Shown here: positions 1 to 10,980 of the stretch, piece after piece
Layout of the letters: each line of letters opens with the position of its first letter
How positions within the stretch are numbered: the first letter of the stretch is position 1
Assembly (NCBI RefSeq): GCF_963678635.1
Contig: NC_087062.1
Span: 42,174,395 to 42,238,394 of the forward strand
Length of the DNA: 64,000 bases
From: Symsagittifera roscoffensis
Lineage: Eukaryota > Xenacoelomorpha > Acoela > Convolutidae
Direction: 5' to 3'
The notes under the pieces: generated by a model
Databases searched by the model: none
The model's input: only the letters and a program-made list of their open reading frames with translations
Told to the model about the DNA's origin: nothing
Program-made: the position numbers and the translations under genes

Positions 1-480
1 CCCCGTCCCCCTCGAGATCCGCTGGTGGTTAAGGCGCATGCGTTTTATCCGCGGTTTTACCGCCATTATTACCTAGTACTTACTATCAGGAGATGTGTCG
101 TGATAGGGGAGCGGTGGTGAAGTGGTTACGTCTCCGCGTATCAATCAAAAGGGCGGATGTTCGAGGCCCATCATGATCGTTGCATGAGGGTGAGGCAACA
201 TTACTCAGCCCAGAAAAATAGCAAAAAATGGAATGTAGTTTTGAGCAAGGGCACAACAGCGGTTCGCCGTGATGAGCTCTACAGCTCGTATGTTGGTCCT
301 TTCCCTCGTGGATAAAAATGGTCTTTGAGGTCTTAGCGCTCAAATAAAGTGCGGCGGATGGATCAGTGGGGAAGTCTAGTGACTTGTAATCTATAGAGCT
401 GTGGCTCGAATCCAGTGTTCAGCTGATCAGTGGTATAATTTTTATTTTTTCGGTTGTCTCATTACCGGTTTTTAATTTGT
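1..480. other. Upstream sequence with two tRNA-like traces
   Basis: GC-richer than what follows. Two degenerate tRNA-like stretches are visible: 106-170 (AAGTGGTTACG and GATGTTCGAGGCC) and 361-424 (GACTTGTAATC and GTGGCTCGAATCC). They may be SINE heads. No coding potential I trust. Confidence 0.4.
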
Positions 481-493
481 TTTCAAATTATTT

Positions 494-512
494 CGCTTGC
501 AATAAGTAAGCG
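494..512 (+). repeat. Family C head hairpin
   Basis: CGCTTGC-AATAA-GTAAGCG folds into seven pairs with one G-T. It is the same position and loop type as the heads at 18725, 44397 and 48944, with a different stem sequence. Confidence 0.6.
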
Positions 513-766
513 TTAGCAAATGAGAATATAGGCTTTTTTCGTGTTAACGACTTGCTTCTTGAAATCAATGAATCATTTGTTCAGCTTATAAAGTTTCAGG
601 TTTTATTCAATTTTGTGCTATTTTGTTTCTATTAGGTCAAAATAAGCAACAAATGGAAGCTTATGATAGCACTAGTATTGCTGAAGGGAGGACAGTTAGC
701 TAAATTTCTAGATTTACTGCAATTTTTGAACGAAACTTTAAATGTTTCTTTCACGATTTCCCTTCT

Positions 767-818
767 CTAGTTATGAAAATCATTTAAGGGATCTAGTTAT
801 GAAAATCATTTAAGGGAG
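767..818 (+). repeat. 26 bp tandem duplication
   Basis: CTAGTTATGAAAATCATTTA plus AGGGAT occurs twice in a row, the copies almost identical. Confidence 0.9.
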
Positions 819-1032
819 TTCAATAATAAAAAAGAATAGCATTGAATATGTTTTTAGTCATTCATTTGTATATAATTTGGGCATTTTGTAGCCGAAGGTT
901 TTTCAGCGAAGTTAGATTTGGATTTGCTTTTTCTGTTTCGTCGTGTAAGAAAGCAATGAGTTGTCTTTTTTCATGATTGAACCATAAATCTATTTATTTA
1001 TCTGATTACAAAGGTTTGATAAGGCATTGAGA

Positions 1033-1082
1033 TTTTTTGCCGTTTCTGAAGCTCACGTTTTTTGCCGTTTCTGAAGATTTGA
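1033..1082 (+). repeat. 25 bp tandem duplication
   Basis: TTTTTTGCCGTTTCTGAAG begins each of two adjacent copies. Confidence 0.85.
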
Positions 1083-1343
1083 ACTTTGCGTCTTTTTTTT
1101 TATATAACAAGCGCTGCTCAGCTTCGCCTCCGTGTTTAACCTAGTGATAAGCAAGGGTATTGCATCCGCACTCTTGTAACCGTAACCGTAAAAAACTGCA
1201 TCCACGGGCTGATCTCTTACCTTCAGCCGAACAGACCTCGTCGCCAACCGACTTTTGTTGAGCCTGTTTGAATTTTAATAACACGCTCTATTCGAAATTT
1301 GTTAGTTTTTCTGGAAATGTTTCAGCTTATGATAAATCCGTGA

Positions 1344-1357
1344 GTGTGTGTGTGTGT
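1344..1357 (+). repeat. (TG)n microsatellite
   Basis: Seven TG dinucleotides in the upstream region. Confidence 0.9.
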
Positions 1358-1494
1358 CTCACATAGCGTCGTTTGAAAAGCAAAAAAAAAACATTTTCAA
1401 GATCATGGCTTTTCATATTAAAATAGTTTTTTATAGCTTATTCCTCATGATATCGTTTTTCTGTTTTTCTGAATAAATACATTCTTTGGTGTTG

Positions 1495-2006
1495 ACACAA
1501 ACATAGCTTGTGTTATAGTATGAACTCTCTTTTTTTCCAACCTAAGTCGCAAATATGTTGTTCATTTTGAAAGTGTTAATTTTGATCCAGCTATTAAATA
1601 CTGCCAATGCTAAGGATATTAACACAGACTATTATATTACAAAGAGCACTTAAGCTTCAAGGTATCATGGATCTGTAGCGTAGAGGTAGGGAAGGACACC
1701 AGCAACAAAATGAGAGGGTTCGAAGCTGGGCAGGGTCGGATATTTTTATTGAACTTTTTCGTATACTAGTATGCGTCCGCTCTATAAATTGAGGCATGTT
1801 AGTTGGTATTTTTTTTTCAAATTGAGTGGTACTGCTAAAGCGTCATATTTGGCTTGCGTGACTTAGCAATTATATAGACTCAAAATTGGCGTGCGTCACT
1901 TAAGAAATTTTGTAGACTCAAAGTTTTACTAATTCAGTTTTTCTCAGTAGCGTTATCGGTCATTTTTTTTTGCTTGTGTATGCAAAGTGCAACTTCGCCT
2001 CTGTGT
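1495..2006 (+). repeat. Hairpin-capped repeat, family B, full copy
   Basis: The head stem is ACACAA (1495-1500) against TTGTGT (1508-1513), then the conserved TTTTTTTCCAACCTAAGTCG block. A tRNA-like module lies at about 1672-1740 (TGTAGCGTAGAGG, GGGTTCGAAGCTG). The tail GCAAAGT-GCA-ACTTCGC carries one mismatch, then CTCTGTGT. Confidence 0.75.
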
Positions 2007-2587
2007 TTGATTTTCGGCTGAAGCTTAATCAAACAATTCGGTTTTTGCAAGTAGTGTGTGACTGAATGTTTTCTTTATCTACTGGTTTGTTTTTCGGGAG
2101 ACGAGAGATATTTGATTAGGTTATGGCATGGAGAAAGTTAAACTAAATTAAAACATTATTTTAACTTCTGTATTCCAAATTTTACTGGAATCATTTTTCA
2201 TATTGGCAAAGTTTTTTGTAATCGGAAACGAAACTTTTCCTCAGCAATGTTGTCGTAACTCCAAGATCGGAGTTTAGTTATTGGAACCTCTCTCAATAGA
2301 ACTTCTCGCCTCGGTATTGTATCCTCCTGATTTTTAAAGTACCTATTCTATGTCAGCGGTAATGAATGGGTGCTTTAGAATGTATATTACGTAAAACCAT
2401 AGAGTCTAGTGAGGGGTAGAATATTTATGAAGGCATACAATTTGGTTTTATCTCTTTGTAAGCGTTGATGAACGAAGTGATTTATCACTTATTTAGGTTG
2501 TGTGTTTTTGTCCGCAAAGCGTGTTTTCGTGTGTTCATAGCAAGCGTTATCAAACCGGAAGGTAGCACTTTATCGAGTTAACAACTC
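2007..2587. other. Non-coding, with the left part of the repeat split by the RTE-like LINE
   Basis: TAAGCGTTGATGAACGAAGT at 2459 and TAGCAAGCGTTATCAAACCG at 2537 match the repeat at 28872-29065. It runs up to the LINE 3' end. Confidence 0.5.
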
Positions 2588-5500
2588 TTCTCCTTTCTTC
2601 TTCTTCTTAGGACGTTTGCAGGCATTGCTGCCTTTTGTCCGCCATGGTTAAGTCGCGTATAACAGCTCTCTACTGTTGGCGGTTTTCAGCAGTTTCTTGA
2701 CAAATCTCCATCCACGTATCCTCCCATTTCTTCTTTGGGCAACGATAGGGTTTTAGGATCGGTTCCAGTTTTTTTGCGACTTGTCTCCTCCAGGAAGTTT
2801 TAATGACTCCGCGCGGTCGCTTCCAGGAGTCGTCTTTCATGAAAGATAAGCAGGCTTTCGGGAATTTTTCAGGTGGCATGCGAAGGACGTGGCCAACCCA
2901 TTTCAGGCGTCGTCTCTGGATTACTGTGGCTAGTGGCTCGGAGGCTTGGTTTGTGTAAAATGGTCTGCACCGACGATCGAAGCTCTCGAGTTTGTTGAGT
3001 TCAGTGTATGTCAGAGGCCATGATTCACAACCGTACAAGAGGGTGTTCCTGATGCAAGCGTCATATAGTCTTCGTTTGATTGAGATTGGAATCTCTCTTG
3101 ATGTCCAAATGTTCTGGAGGTTTTTCAGACTCCAGTGGCTTTGCCGATACGACTACGAACTTCGGGTTCAGTTCTGTTGTCAATGGTCATTGTGCTTCCT
3201 AAATAGCAGAAGCTTTGAACAACTTCAACTCGCTCGTTGTTATGGATCGGAATTATGTTGTTTTTGGTGCTGATGGCTTTTGTCTTCTTCCTGTTAATGA
3301 CTTGGCCAGTTTTCGAGGCACTTTCTGATACGCGGGTGAGCAGCTCTTGGGCTTTGTCTTCGTCATCTTCTGGTTGACAGATATCATCTGCGAAATCGAG
3401 GTCTGTAACTGTCGCGTTGTCTAGTTCGAGGCCAAAGTTATTATCGGCTAGTGCGTTTTTCATGATCCAGTCTATCCCCATGATGAACAGTAGAGGCGAT
3501 AACACGGAGCCCTGGCGGACACCTGTTGTGATCTGGAATTTTCTGGATAGTGATTTGTTCGCTCGCACTTGACTGAATGTTTCTGAATACATAGCTTTGA
3601 GGATTGGAATGACTTTTTCTGGCATTCTCAGAGAAGTGCAAATCTTCCAGATAACGTCTTTACTCACGCTGTCGAAAGCGGCTTTGAAGTCGATGAATGT
3701 CATGTGCGTGTGTCGGCTGTACTCGTGACGTTGTTCGATTTTTTGCCGAAGCGCAAAGGTCTGGTCGCGGCATCCACGTTTCGGCCTGAAGCCGGCTTGA
3801 TTCCCCCTTGTGATGTCTTCGTCGCAATGCGTTGGAGGAGAAGAGCTTGAGTGAGATGGGCAGGAGTGATATTCCGCGGTAGTTTTCGCATTTGGAGATG
3901 TAACCGTTCTTGAAAAAGGGAACAATCATGGCGGTTTTCCAGGTTTCGGGAACTCTGTCTTCGATCCAGGCTTGTTCCAGTAATCTTTTCATTGCTTTGA
4001 CGAGCTCTTCGCCGCCGTATTTGAACACTTCGGGCTGAAGATTATCATTCCCAGGAGCTTTATTGTTCTTGACTGTCTTGAGTGCTTTTCTGGCTTGACT
4101 GAGTGTTTCTCGATTTCAGAAGTCGTGGGGCTTGTCGTACTGATTGAGCTGAGATATTGCTCTAGCTTTTCATTCTCCCAATCATGCTTTTCAGGCGTTG
4201 GTCGGTTAAGCAACGATTCGAAGTGGCGGGCCCACTCTTCGAGCTTTTCTTTCGCGTCGTGAATGACTGTATCGTCTTGCTTGCGTATCGTCTCTGTTGG
4301 GTTCGATTTTTTTTCCTGCAATTTCTCTAGAGATCCGGAAGAGGTTCCTCTAATCACCACGGGCTTCAGCGAGCTCAATGTCTTTAATCTTTGATAGGAG
4401 AAATCTGTTAACTGCTTTTCGCTTTTCCTTGATTGTGCTCGCGTCTTGTTTCTTGGAGGTAGCATCGTTTCGGTCCAGGATGAGCTTCAATGTTTCTCCT
4501 GATATCCAGGGGTTGTTCTTTCTGGTGGTGGCGCCAACGGCCTTTTCAGCTGCCTTGTGTAGAGATTGCGCCAAATTATTCCAAGCATTCTCTACAGAGA
4601 CACGGACAGGGTTGTTTTCGAGTTGGATGCTCAATTCCCGTTGGTAGCTTGCCGTGGTTTTTGGTACTCTCAGGGCAGCCACATTATATCGACATATTTT
4701 CAGTTTCTTCGCGTAGCTTCTTAGCTTCAGTTTAACTACTGATCAGCAGTCGGTGATCAGAATCCAGCATCAGCCATCTGTACGTATCGTTGTGTCGTTT
4801 ATGGCCGAGCGCCATCTGCGGTTGGTGAGTATGTAGTCGATCTGATTCCGAGTCTTTCTGTCATTTGATATCCACGTTGCTAGTTTCCGGCGCTTTTTCT
4901 GGATTGTCGTGTTCATTGCGACTAGATCTAAGAAGACGATAAGCTCGGCAAGTCGTTGGCCATTGTTGTTGCGTTCTCCGATGGCAAACTTCCCGATATT
5001 CTTCTCTTCATCAAGTAGCTGCTTGCCCAGCTTGGAGTTTAGATCTCCTCCGATCAAGAGGACATCTTTTCTTGGAATGGCTTTCAGGCATTCTTTTAGT
5101 AGACTGTAAAATGCATCTTTCTCTGTGTCCTCGCCGTTTTCAGTCGGTGAATAGGCACTGATGATGGAAAGAGGTGTTGGGTGCGCGTCCAATCGCGCGT
5201 AGCATAGTCTTTCGCTGTATGCTTTCCACTCCATAAGTGAGTACTCGGCGGACAAAGCGATGGCGATTCCAACTCCGTATTTTCCTGTGCGGTTTTCTGT
5301 AGCAGTTTCTTGTAGCAGTTTTTTGCTTCGGTTTCTTGTGCCATCAGTACGCCTTCACCGTGCGGACGAGTTTCCTGCAGGCAGGCGATGTTGATTTGAT
5401 GATGCTTGAGGGAGTTTGATAGAAGTAGGGGGGATTCCGGGGTTAATAGAGTTCTCACGTTCCAAGTTGCGAAGGTGAGGGAATATTTGGGTAGATTCGT

Positions 5501-5645
5501 CGACTTTGCTTGGTCCTCGGATGCTACGTTTTCCAAGGTCCCAGTTCCCGCTGGGCGCGTAGCAGTGTTGCAATGTTTGTAGTGGACTTTATTCATGGAT
5601 ACGCAGCTAGAATACTACGTGGGTCGCCACTCCAAGAGCGAAAGC
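2588..5645 (-). mobile_element. RTE-like LINE, full-length but broken
   Basis: Read on the - strand from 5645 down, it has an AP-type endonuclease (FATWNVRTLL, NIACLQETRPHGEG, GGDLNSKLG, RNQIDYILTNRRW). A reverse transcriptase follows (NYRGISLLP, GFRPKRGCRDQTFALRQKIE, FIDFKAAFDSV, GVRQGSVLSPLLF) with an intact LDFADDI box at 3383-3394, then the C-terminal LKWVGHVLRMP region common in RTE-type elements. At least five frame breaks or stops separate the pieces, so it is dead. The 3' end carries a short (GAA)n-like tail at about 2588-2610, typical of RTE. It has landed inside an older repeat whose halves flank it. The RTE assignment is by motif style, not alignment. Confidence 0.85.
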
Positions 5646-5898
5646 CTCAAATCACTTGAATCATTTTACCTCTGGATCATCGCGCATGTGGCGAAGGGGT
5701 ATTGCACCTGCCTTTAAAGACAAAGGTCAATGCTTCGAATTCGGCCAGGAACTATTTTTTTTTGTAGGCGGAAAATTGCCCGCCCGTCAAAAAATCTTTG
5801 ACGGACGCAATTTTTACGGATGCATGGTTTCTAATTTTTTTATTCTAAAAGTGCGTGAAACTAATTTCAATTAGTTAGGTGTGTTTTGGTTTCAGCAA
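5646..5898. other. Right part of the repeat split by the LINE, with tRNA-like module
   Basis: TTTTACCTCTGGATCATCG, GCATGTGGCGAAGGGGTATT and GCTTCGAATTCGGCCAGG match 29090-29210. GACGGACGC and a T-rich stretch follow. Confidence 0.5.
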
Positions 5899-7515
5899 TT
5901 TTATTTGAAATTGATCAAATTTGATGGCTTAATGTATTGTTTCCAGTTGTCAAAAAATTCAAAAAAAATTGATACACTTCCAGATTTTTTATTTTGCGAA
6001 TTTGACTCGACGTTTTATTCTACAAAGGAATGTGGTATTAACTTCTGCAAGCGATTTAGTCGTGTGGTTCTTTCTGGCCGAAATTTTTGAAAAAAATTTC
6101 CTGTTTTTTATTTTCATTTGGGGCGTTTTTTCTAATGTTTTTTTTTGTTGTGAGCTCTTATACCGTTGCGTATAAATTTTATAACTTGATATATATTTCT
6201 TGATGTTATTGCGTTATTTTCATAGGCTTTCAGACTTTTTTCAGATTTTCTGCAAGTTTTTTTTGCGGCAATCGTTTATAATTTTTGCCGTCATGTATTT
6301 GAAATTTTGTTGTTTGTCCTTTTTTTTTCATTTTGATCTTATACCTTAGCGGATAGGGCCTTTATCACCGATTGTTCTTATTGGATATGCAGATTGTTTG
6401 GTTGCAAGATTTAATTAAACTATATAGGCAGATCTTGTATTTTTTCCAATAAGATTTTGCCAAACTATTTCGCTTGATTTTCAGCTAATTGGCTGTCGGA
6501 TTATTTACCTAATTGTTTGTTTCCTACATTACCTAGATGTTAATTATGAGAGAATTAAAACTTTGGCCCCAATTTAAATTTTCGAATGCTCAAATTCAAC
6601 CCCACCTGGAATTTTTTTTTACTTGCGAAGCAAAGTAGATTTGTGCGAATTTTCTTTTTTTCCAACCTTAGTCGCAAATAGAAGCGCTACTTTTTTTGGC
6701 TATTTTGAATCGATAGGCTGCGGTATCAGTATAATATCTTATGTGCTTTGGGACCTTTGGTTAGTAAAAAGTTAACACAGCTGATGCATTTTTAATTCAT
6801 CAAATGAACCGAAAAAGCGCTGTTTCAAATAACAACAAGAATTAGAATTCGGTTTGTGAAGTTTTCTAACTCAATGTATCTGTAAAAATTTTTGAAATTA
6901 ATTATTTATACATAATTTGGTTTTATGCTTTCCAATTTATTACATGCAAAATTGTGTTTTTTTTTTGTGTTTGGCGCTACTTCTGCTGCATCGAATTGGC
7001 AAGTTAATAGCTTATGAAGCTGCGTTATTAGTGGCTAGTTTCAGGGGATTTTAAACATGCGTGGCTGAGTGATTATTGAGTGAGACTAAAATTTACTAGA
7101 TCGCAGGTTCGAATCCGACACGTAGCCGAGTTTTTGCTAATTCGAGGCTCTTTTCTACTTTTCTTATTTCACTTGAGTTAGCTGAGTTTTAGTCGTTATC
7201 GCAAGTGTTTGCGAAGCGTAGCTTCGCCTCTGTGTAAAAAGTTTTAATAAATTTGAACATTTTTTTTGTTGTTGCTTCTACGCTTAAACTTTTCGAAGTC
7301 CTATTTGTAGTTGTTGCTATTTTAATCCTAGAGTTGTTGTATCGCAAGTGGTGTTCCGCCTCTGTGTTACCCTAGCAATAAAAAAAGGGTATGGTTTAAT
7401 ATTCAATTGTTTTTGATCAGCTCGTTTGCCTAAAATGAAGTTAAAGCGAGAAATAGTAAAATTTTGGAGGCCATGTTTTTAATTTTTTTAAATTTTTTTT
7501 CTAATTCTTTTTAAA
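5899..7515 (+). repeat. Tandem duplication, unit 1 (about 1.6 kb)
   Basis: From TTTTATTTGAAATTGATCAA to CTAATTCTTTTTAAATT this unit is repeated directly after itself, with roughly 95% identity by eye over its whole length. It contains one hairpin-capped repeat (6621-7235) with its tRNA-like module. Confidence 0.9.
6621..7235 (+). repeat. Hairpin-capped repeat, family A, full copy
   Basis: After TTTTTA the head ACTTGCGAAGCAAAGT folds into a hairpin. It is followed by the conserved T-run and CCAACCTTAGTCGCAAATAG. A tRNA-like module (7059-7129, GCGTGGCTGAGTG to GTTCGAATCC) follows. The end is TCGCAAGTG, the perfect hairpin GCGAAGC-GTA-GCTTCGC and CTCTGTGT, then TA. No open reading frame. Confidence 0.8.
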
Positions 7516-9131
7516 TTTTATTTGAATTTGATCAAAGTTGATGGCTTAATGTATTGTTTCCATTTGCCAAAAAATTCAAAAAAATTGATACACTTCCAGA
7601 TTTTTTATTTTGCAAATTTGACTCGACGTTTTATTCTACAAAGGAATGTGGTATTAACTTCTGCAAGCGATTTAGTCGTGTGGTTCTTTCTGGCCGAAAT
7701 TTTTTGAAAAAATTTTCCTGTTTTTTTTTCATTTGGGGCCTTTTTTTCTTATGTTTTTTTTTGTTGTGAGCTCTTATACCGTTGCGTATAAATTTTATAA
7801 TTTGATATATATTTCTTGATGTTATTGCGTTATTTTCATAGGCTTTCAGACTTTTTTCAGATTTTCTGCAAGTTTTTTTTGCGGCAATCGTTTATAATTT
7901 TTGCCGTCATTTATTTGAAATTTTGTTGTTCGTTCTTTTTTTTTCATTTTGATCTTATACCTTAGCGGATAGAGCCTTTATCATTGATTGTTCTTATTGA
8001 GTATGCAGATTGTTTGGTTGCAAGATTTAATTAAACTATATAGGCAGTTCTTGTATTTTTTCCAATAAGATTTTGCCAAACAATTTCGCTTGATTTTCAG
8101 CTAATTGGCTGTCGGATTATTTACCTAATTGTTTGTTTCCTACATTACCTAGATGTTAATTATGAGAGAATTAAAACTTTGGCCCCAATTTAAATTTTCG
8201 AATGCTCAAATTCAACCCCACCTGGAATTTTTTTTTACTTGCGAAGCAAAGTAGATTTGTGCGAATTTTCTTTTTTTCCAACCTTAGTCGCAAATAGAAG
8301 CGCTACTCAGTTGGCTATTTTGAATCGATAGGCTGCGGTATCAGTATAATATCTTATGTGCTTTGGGGCCTTTGGTTAGTAAAAGGTTAACACAGCTGAT
8401 GCATTTTTAATTCATCAAATGAACCGAAAAAGCGCTGTTTCAAACAACAACAATAATTAGAATTCGTTTTGTGAATTTTTCTAACTCAATGTATCTCTAA
8501 ATTTTTTCGAAATTCATAATTTATACATAATTTGGCTTTATGCTTTCCAATTTATTACATGCAAGTTTGTGTTTTTTTTTGTGTTCGGCGCTACTTCTGC
8601 TGCATCGAATTGGCAAGTGAATAGCATATGTAGCTGCGTTTTTAGTGGCTAGTTTCACGGGATTTTAAGCATGCGTGGCTGAGTGGTTATTGGGTGAGAC
8701 TCGAATTTGCTAGATTGCAGGTTCGAATCCGACACGTAGCCGAGTTTTTGCTAACTCGAGGGTCATTTCTACTTTTCTTATTTCACTTGACTGAGCTGCT
8801 TTTTAGTCGTTATCGCAAGTGTTTGCGAAGCGTAGCTTCGCCTCTGTGTAAAAAGTTTAAATAAATTTGAACATTTTTAGTTGTTGCTTCTACGCTTAAA
8901 ATTTTCGAAGTCCTATTTGTAGTTGTTGCTGTTTTAACACTAGAGTTGTTGTATCGCAAGTGGTGTTCCGCCTCTGTGTTACCCTAGCAATAAAAAAAGG
9001 TATGGTTTAATGTTCAATTGTTTTTGATCAGCATGTTTGCCTAAAATGAACTTAAAGCGAGAAATACTAAAATTTTGGTAGGCCATGTTTTTAATTTTTT
9101 CTAATTTTTTTTTCTAATTCTTTTTAAATTT
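7516..9131 (+). repeat. Tandem duplication, unit 2 (about 1.6 kb)
   Basis: It is a second copy of 5899-7515, offset by about 1,617-1,621 bases. Small indels in T-runs and scattered substitutions distinguish it. It ends in the same CTAATTCTTTTTAAATT before unique sequence. Confidence 0.9.
8237..8849 (+). repeat. Hairpin-capped repeat, family A, copy in duplication unit 2
   Basis: It has the same parts as the copy at 6621: head at 8237, tRNA-like module 8673-8743, tail hairpin 8825-8841, CTCTGTG then TA. It arose by the tandem duplication, not by a separate insertion. Confidence 0.8.
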
Positions 9132-9165
9132 GTTTTTCTGTGTTGAATTTGTCTTTTTTTGTCGA

Positions 9166-9211
9166 TTTACTGCTCCTTATATTACTGCTCCTGGTTTTAC
9201 TGCTCCTGGTA
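9166..9211 (+). repeat. Short TTACTGCTCC minisatellite
   Basis: Three close copies of TTACTGCTCC separated by 4-6 bases, at the end of the tandem duplication. Confidence 0.75.
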
Positions 9212-9224
9212 TTAAAAACGAAAA

Positions 9225-9480
9225 AGCTCAAAGCGGTTTTGTCGACATTGAAAAGTTTTTTGAAAGTTTTTTAATGTCGTTCGAATCACGACTGAAATGG
9301 CTGTAAAATGATTTATCACTCAAAGCTCTCTCCGATGATTGTTTATAGTAGCTTATTTTGCGTTGAAAACAGATAAACAAACACTCAAAGGCAAAAATCC
9401 TCCACATTTATCAAATGATCGGAACAAAAATCGTAAAATTCAACTTTTTTTTTTCTACTTGCTGGTTTATAGCGGCTATT
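9225..9480 (-). repeat. Family D-like fragment in reverse orientation
   Basis: On the - strand this reads GAGTGATAAATCATTTTACA, then TCAGTCGTGATTCGAACGAC, matching the middle of the copy at 54720. It has no tail hairpin. Most other copies of these repeats in the window run on the + strand. Confidence 0.5.
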
Positions 9481-10799
9481 TCAGCTTTTTTTGGAGAATA
9501 TCAAGTTCAGTATAGCTAACTGTATGTGTGGATGTTAAAAACCTTGTTTTCGCTGGGAAAAACTGCAAAATGTTGCCTCAAATTTTCATGGCAATTTTTT
9601 AGTACAGTGCTTCCATAATGGCAGAAGGAACTTGTCTCTCTATTCAATTATCCGGCATCACGGCTGGCTGTGTTTATCATAACCAGGCAATGATTTGACA
9701 TAAACAGTAAATCTTTATTGTTATTCATGCGGAATTTCTAGTTATAACGCTGGTAAAGGAATCACATTGCCCTGAACATATGCTTGAAACACATTACATG
9801 CCCAAGTGGCCCAAATTCTATCTACCAAAAGCATGGCAATCAAGTTGGCAAAACATGTAATTTTGGCTCATGTGGTGTCTCAGGGTGTTTTACCGCTGAT
9901 TTGTCTCTAATTCTGGCAGATTGTATATAATTTCCGAATATATGAAACTTGTTTTCTGCTTCACAAAAAGAAGGGAACTGCACTGCTTATGATACTCGTT
10001 ATTGCAAACATTTGCTTTCCTAACATCTTTAGAATTTATTGTCAAGTTCGCTTGTTTCAACTTTGATCTTGAGGTTTTATATTGATACTTGAGACTTCGT
10101 TGGACTTATGGTTAGATTTAACTCGTTCAGCGGTCTGAAACCAACTACACATTAAACAATTGTTCGCAGTTAAGATACTGAAGCTGGAGCTTCGCTTGTA
10201 ATAGAATTCAACGTGAGTTTTATGATATAGTTAGTCTATTTTGCAGCTTAGTTTATATCTGCAGTATAATTTGCGGAGCTCTTACATGGTTTGAGTTTGA
10301 AATGCGAGCATAGTCCTGAAGTCCCTGCGTGTTATAAAATCATTAGAGGCCCTTAGTTCATACCATATTATTGTTTCGATTCTATTTGCTACAGACTTTG
10401 AGAGTTGAGGTGACATAGCACCCTACTGTAACGGGAGTTCTTAGTTATTGTGAGGCTTGGTTCAAAACATTTGCAAAACCTTGTCTTGTACTATCAAAGA
10501 CAACGTTAGCTTTGCGCATTCTGTAAACTGAGTTGGATTTACCGAAGAAAACGCAAAAACTAGATTTGGGCTTGATTTATAATCCTGTGATTTACGAGGC
10601 TTATAAATTGAATCATGATGTCCGTTTCATTTGCATAATTCTCGCTGTAGGATCAAAATCTGTGTATAGGCAGGCGGTCCTTAGATTTGATTAGATTGAT
10701 AATTAAATAATCTGCGTCTTCATTATCGTAACGATCCGGTTATTAATCATTGCTTGATATTTGTACAATTATCCGTTAATATTAATTGCAGACAAAATA

Positions 10800-10980
10800 A
10801 TGGTGCCTGACCAGGGCAACATAGACGTGGAGGTGACCTACTTCAGGTCCAACCAGGACTTCCTGGAAAACCCAGACATGCCCATGGAGCTTAAGATGAG
10901 CTTCCTCTTTCCTAGAAACACTACACTAGGAGACGTCCGACTGAAGATAGCTAGAACTATGAAGCAGCGCCACGACGAAG
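10800..10980 (+). CDS. TLN: Talin exon 1 (F0, first half)
   Basis: Residues 1-60 plus one base. It begins MVPDQGNIDVEVTYF. The acceptor AG is at 10790-10791, leaving an 8-base 5' UTR stub. The donor is GAAG|GTTTGC at 10981. MELKMSFLFPRNTTLGDVRL aligns with the start of F0, the ubiquitin-like fold unique to the talin and kindlin FERM. Phase 1 at the 3' end matches exon 2. Confidence 0.85.

Larger units (their letters stand above)
9132..10791. other. Talin upstream region and 5' non-coding intron
   Basis: Mostly low-repeat DNA. It must contain or follow the first, non-coding talin exon, because the coding exon begins at a splice acceptor. I could not place that exon, a TATA box or an initiator with confidence. 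Confidence 0.4.

Noticed and set aside
86-343. Open frame of 85 codons on the - strand
   Set aside because: It overlaps a tRNA-like stretch, has no recognisable domain and no neighbours to support it.
6621-7235. IS200/IS605-like single-strand transposition (hairpins at both ends, TTAC on the left)
   Set aside because: The TTAC match is suggestive, but the LINE footprint is explained better by TA duplication, and no Y1 transposase gene is in the window.
5881-7769. Phe/Leu-rich open frames repeated in the tandem duplication
   Set aside because: They arise from T-runs, and the two copies do not preserve the same frame.
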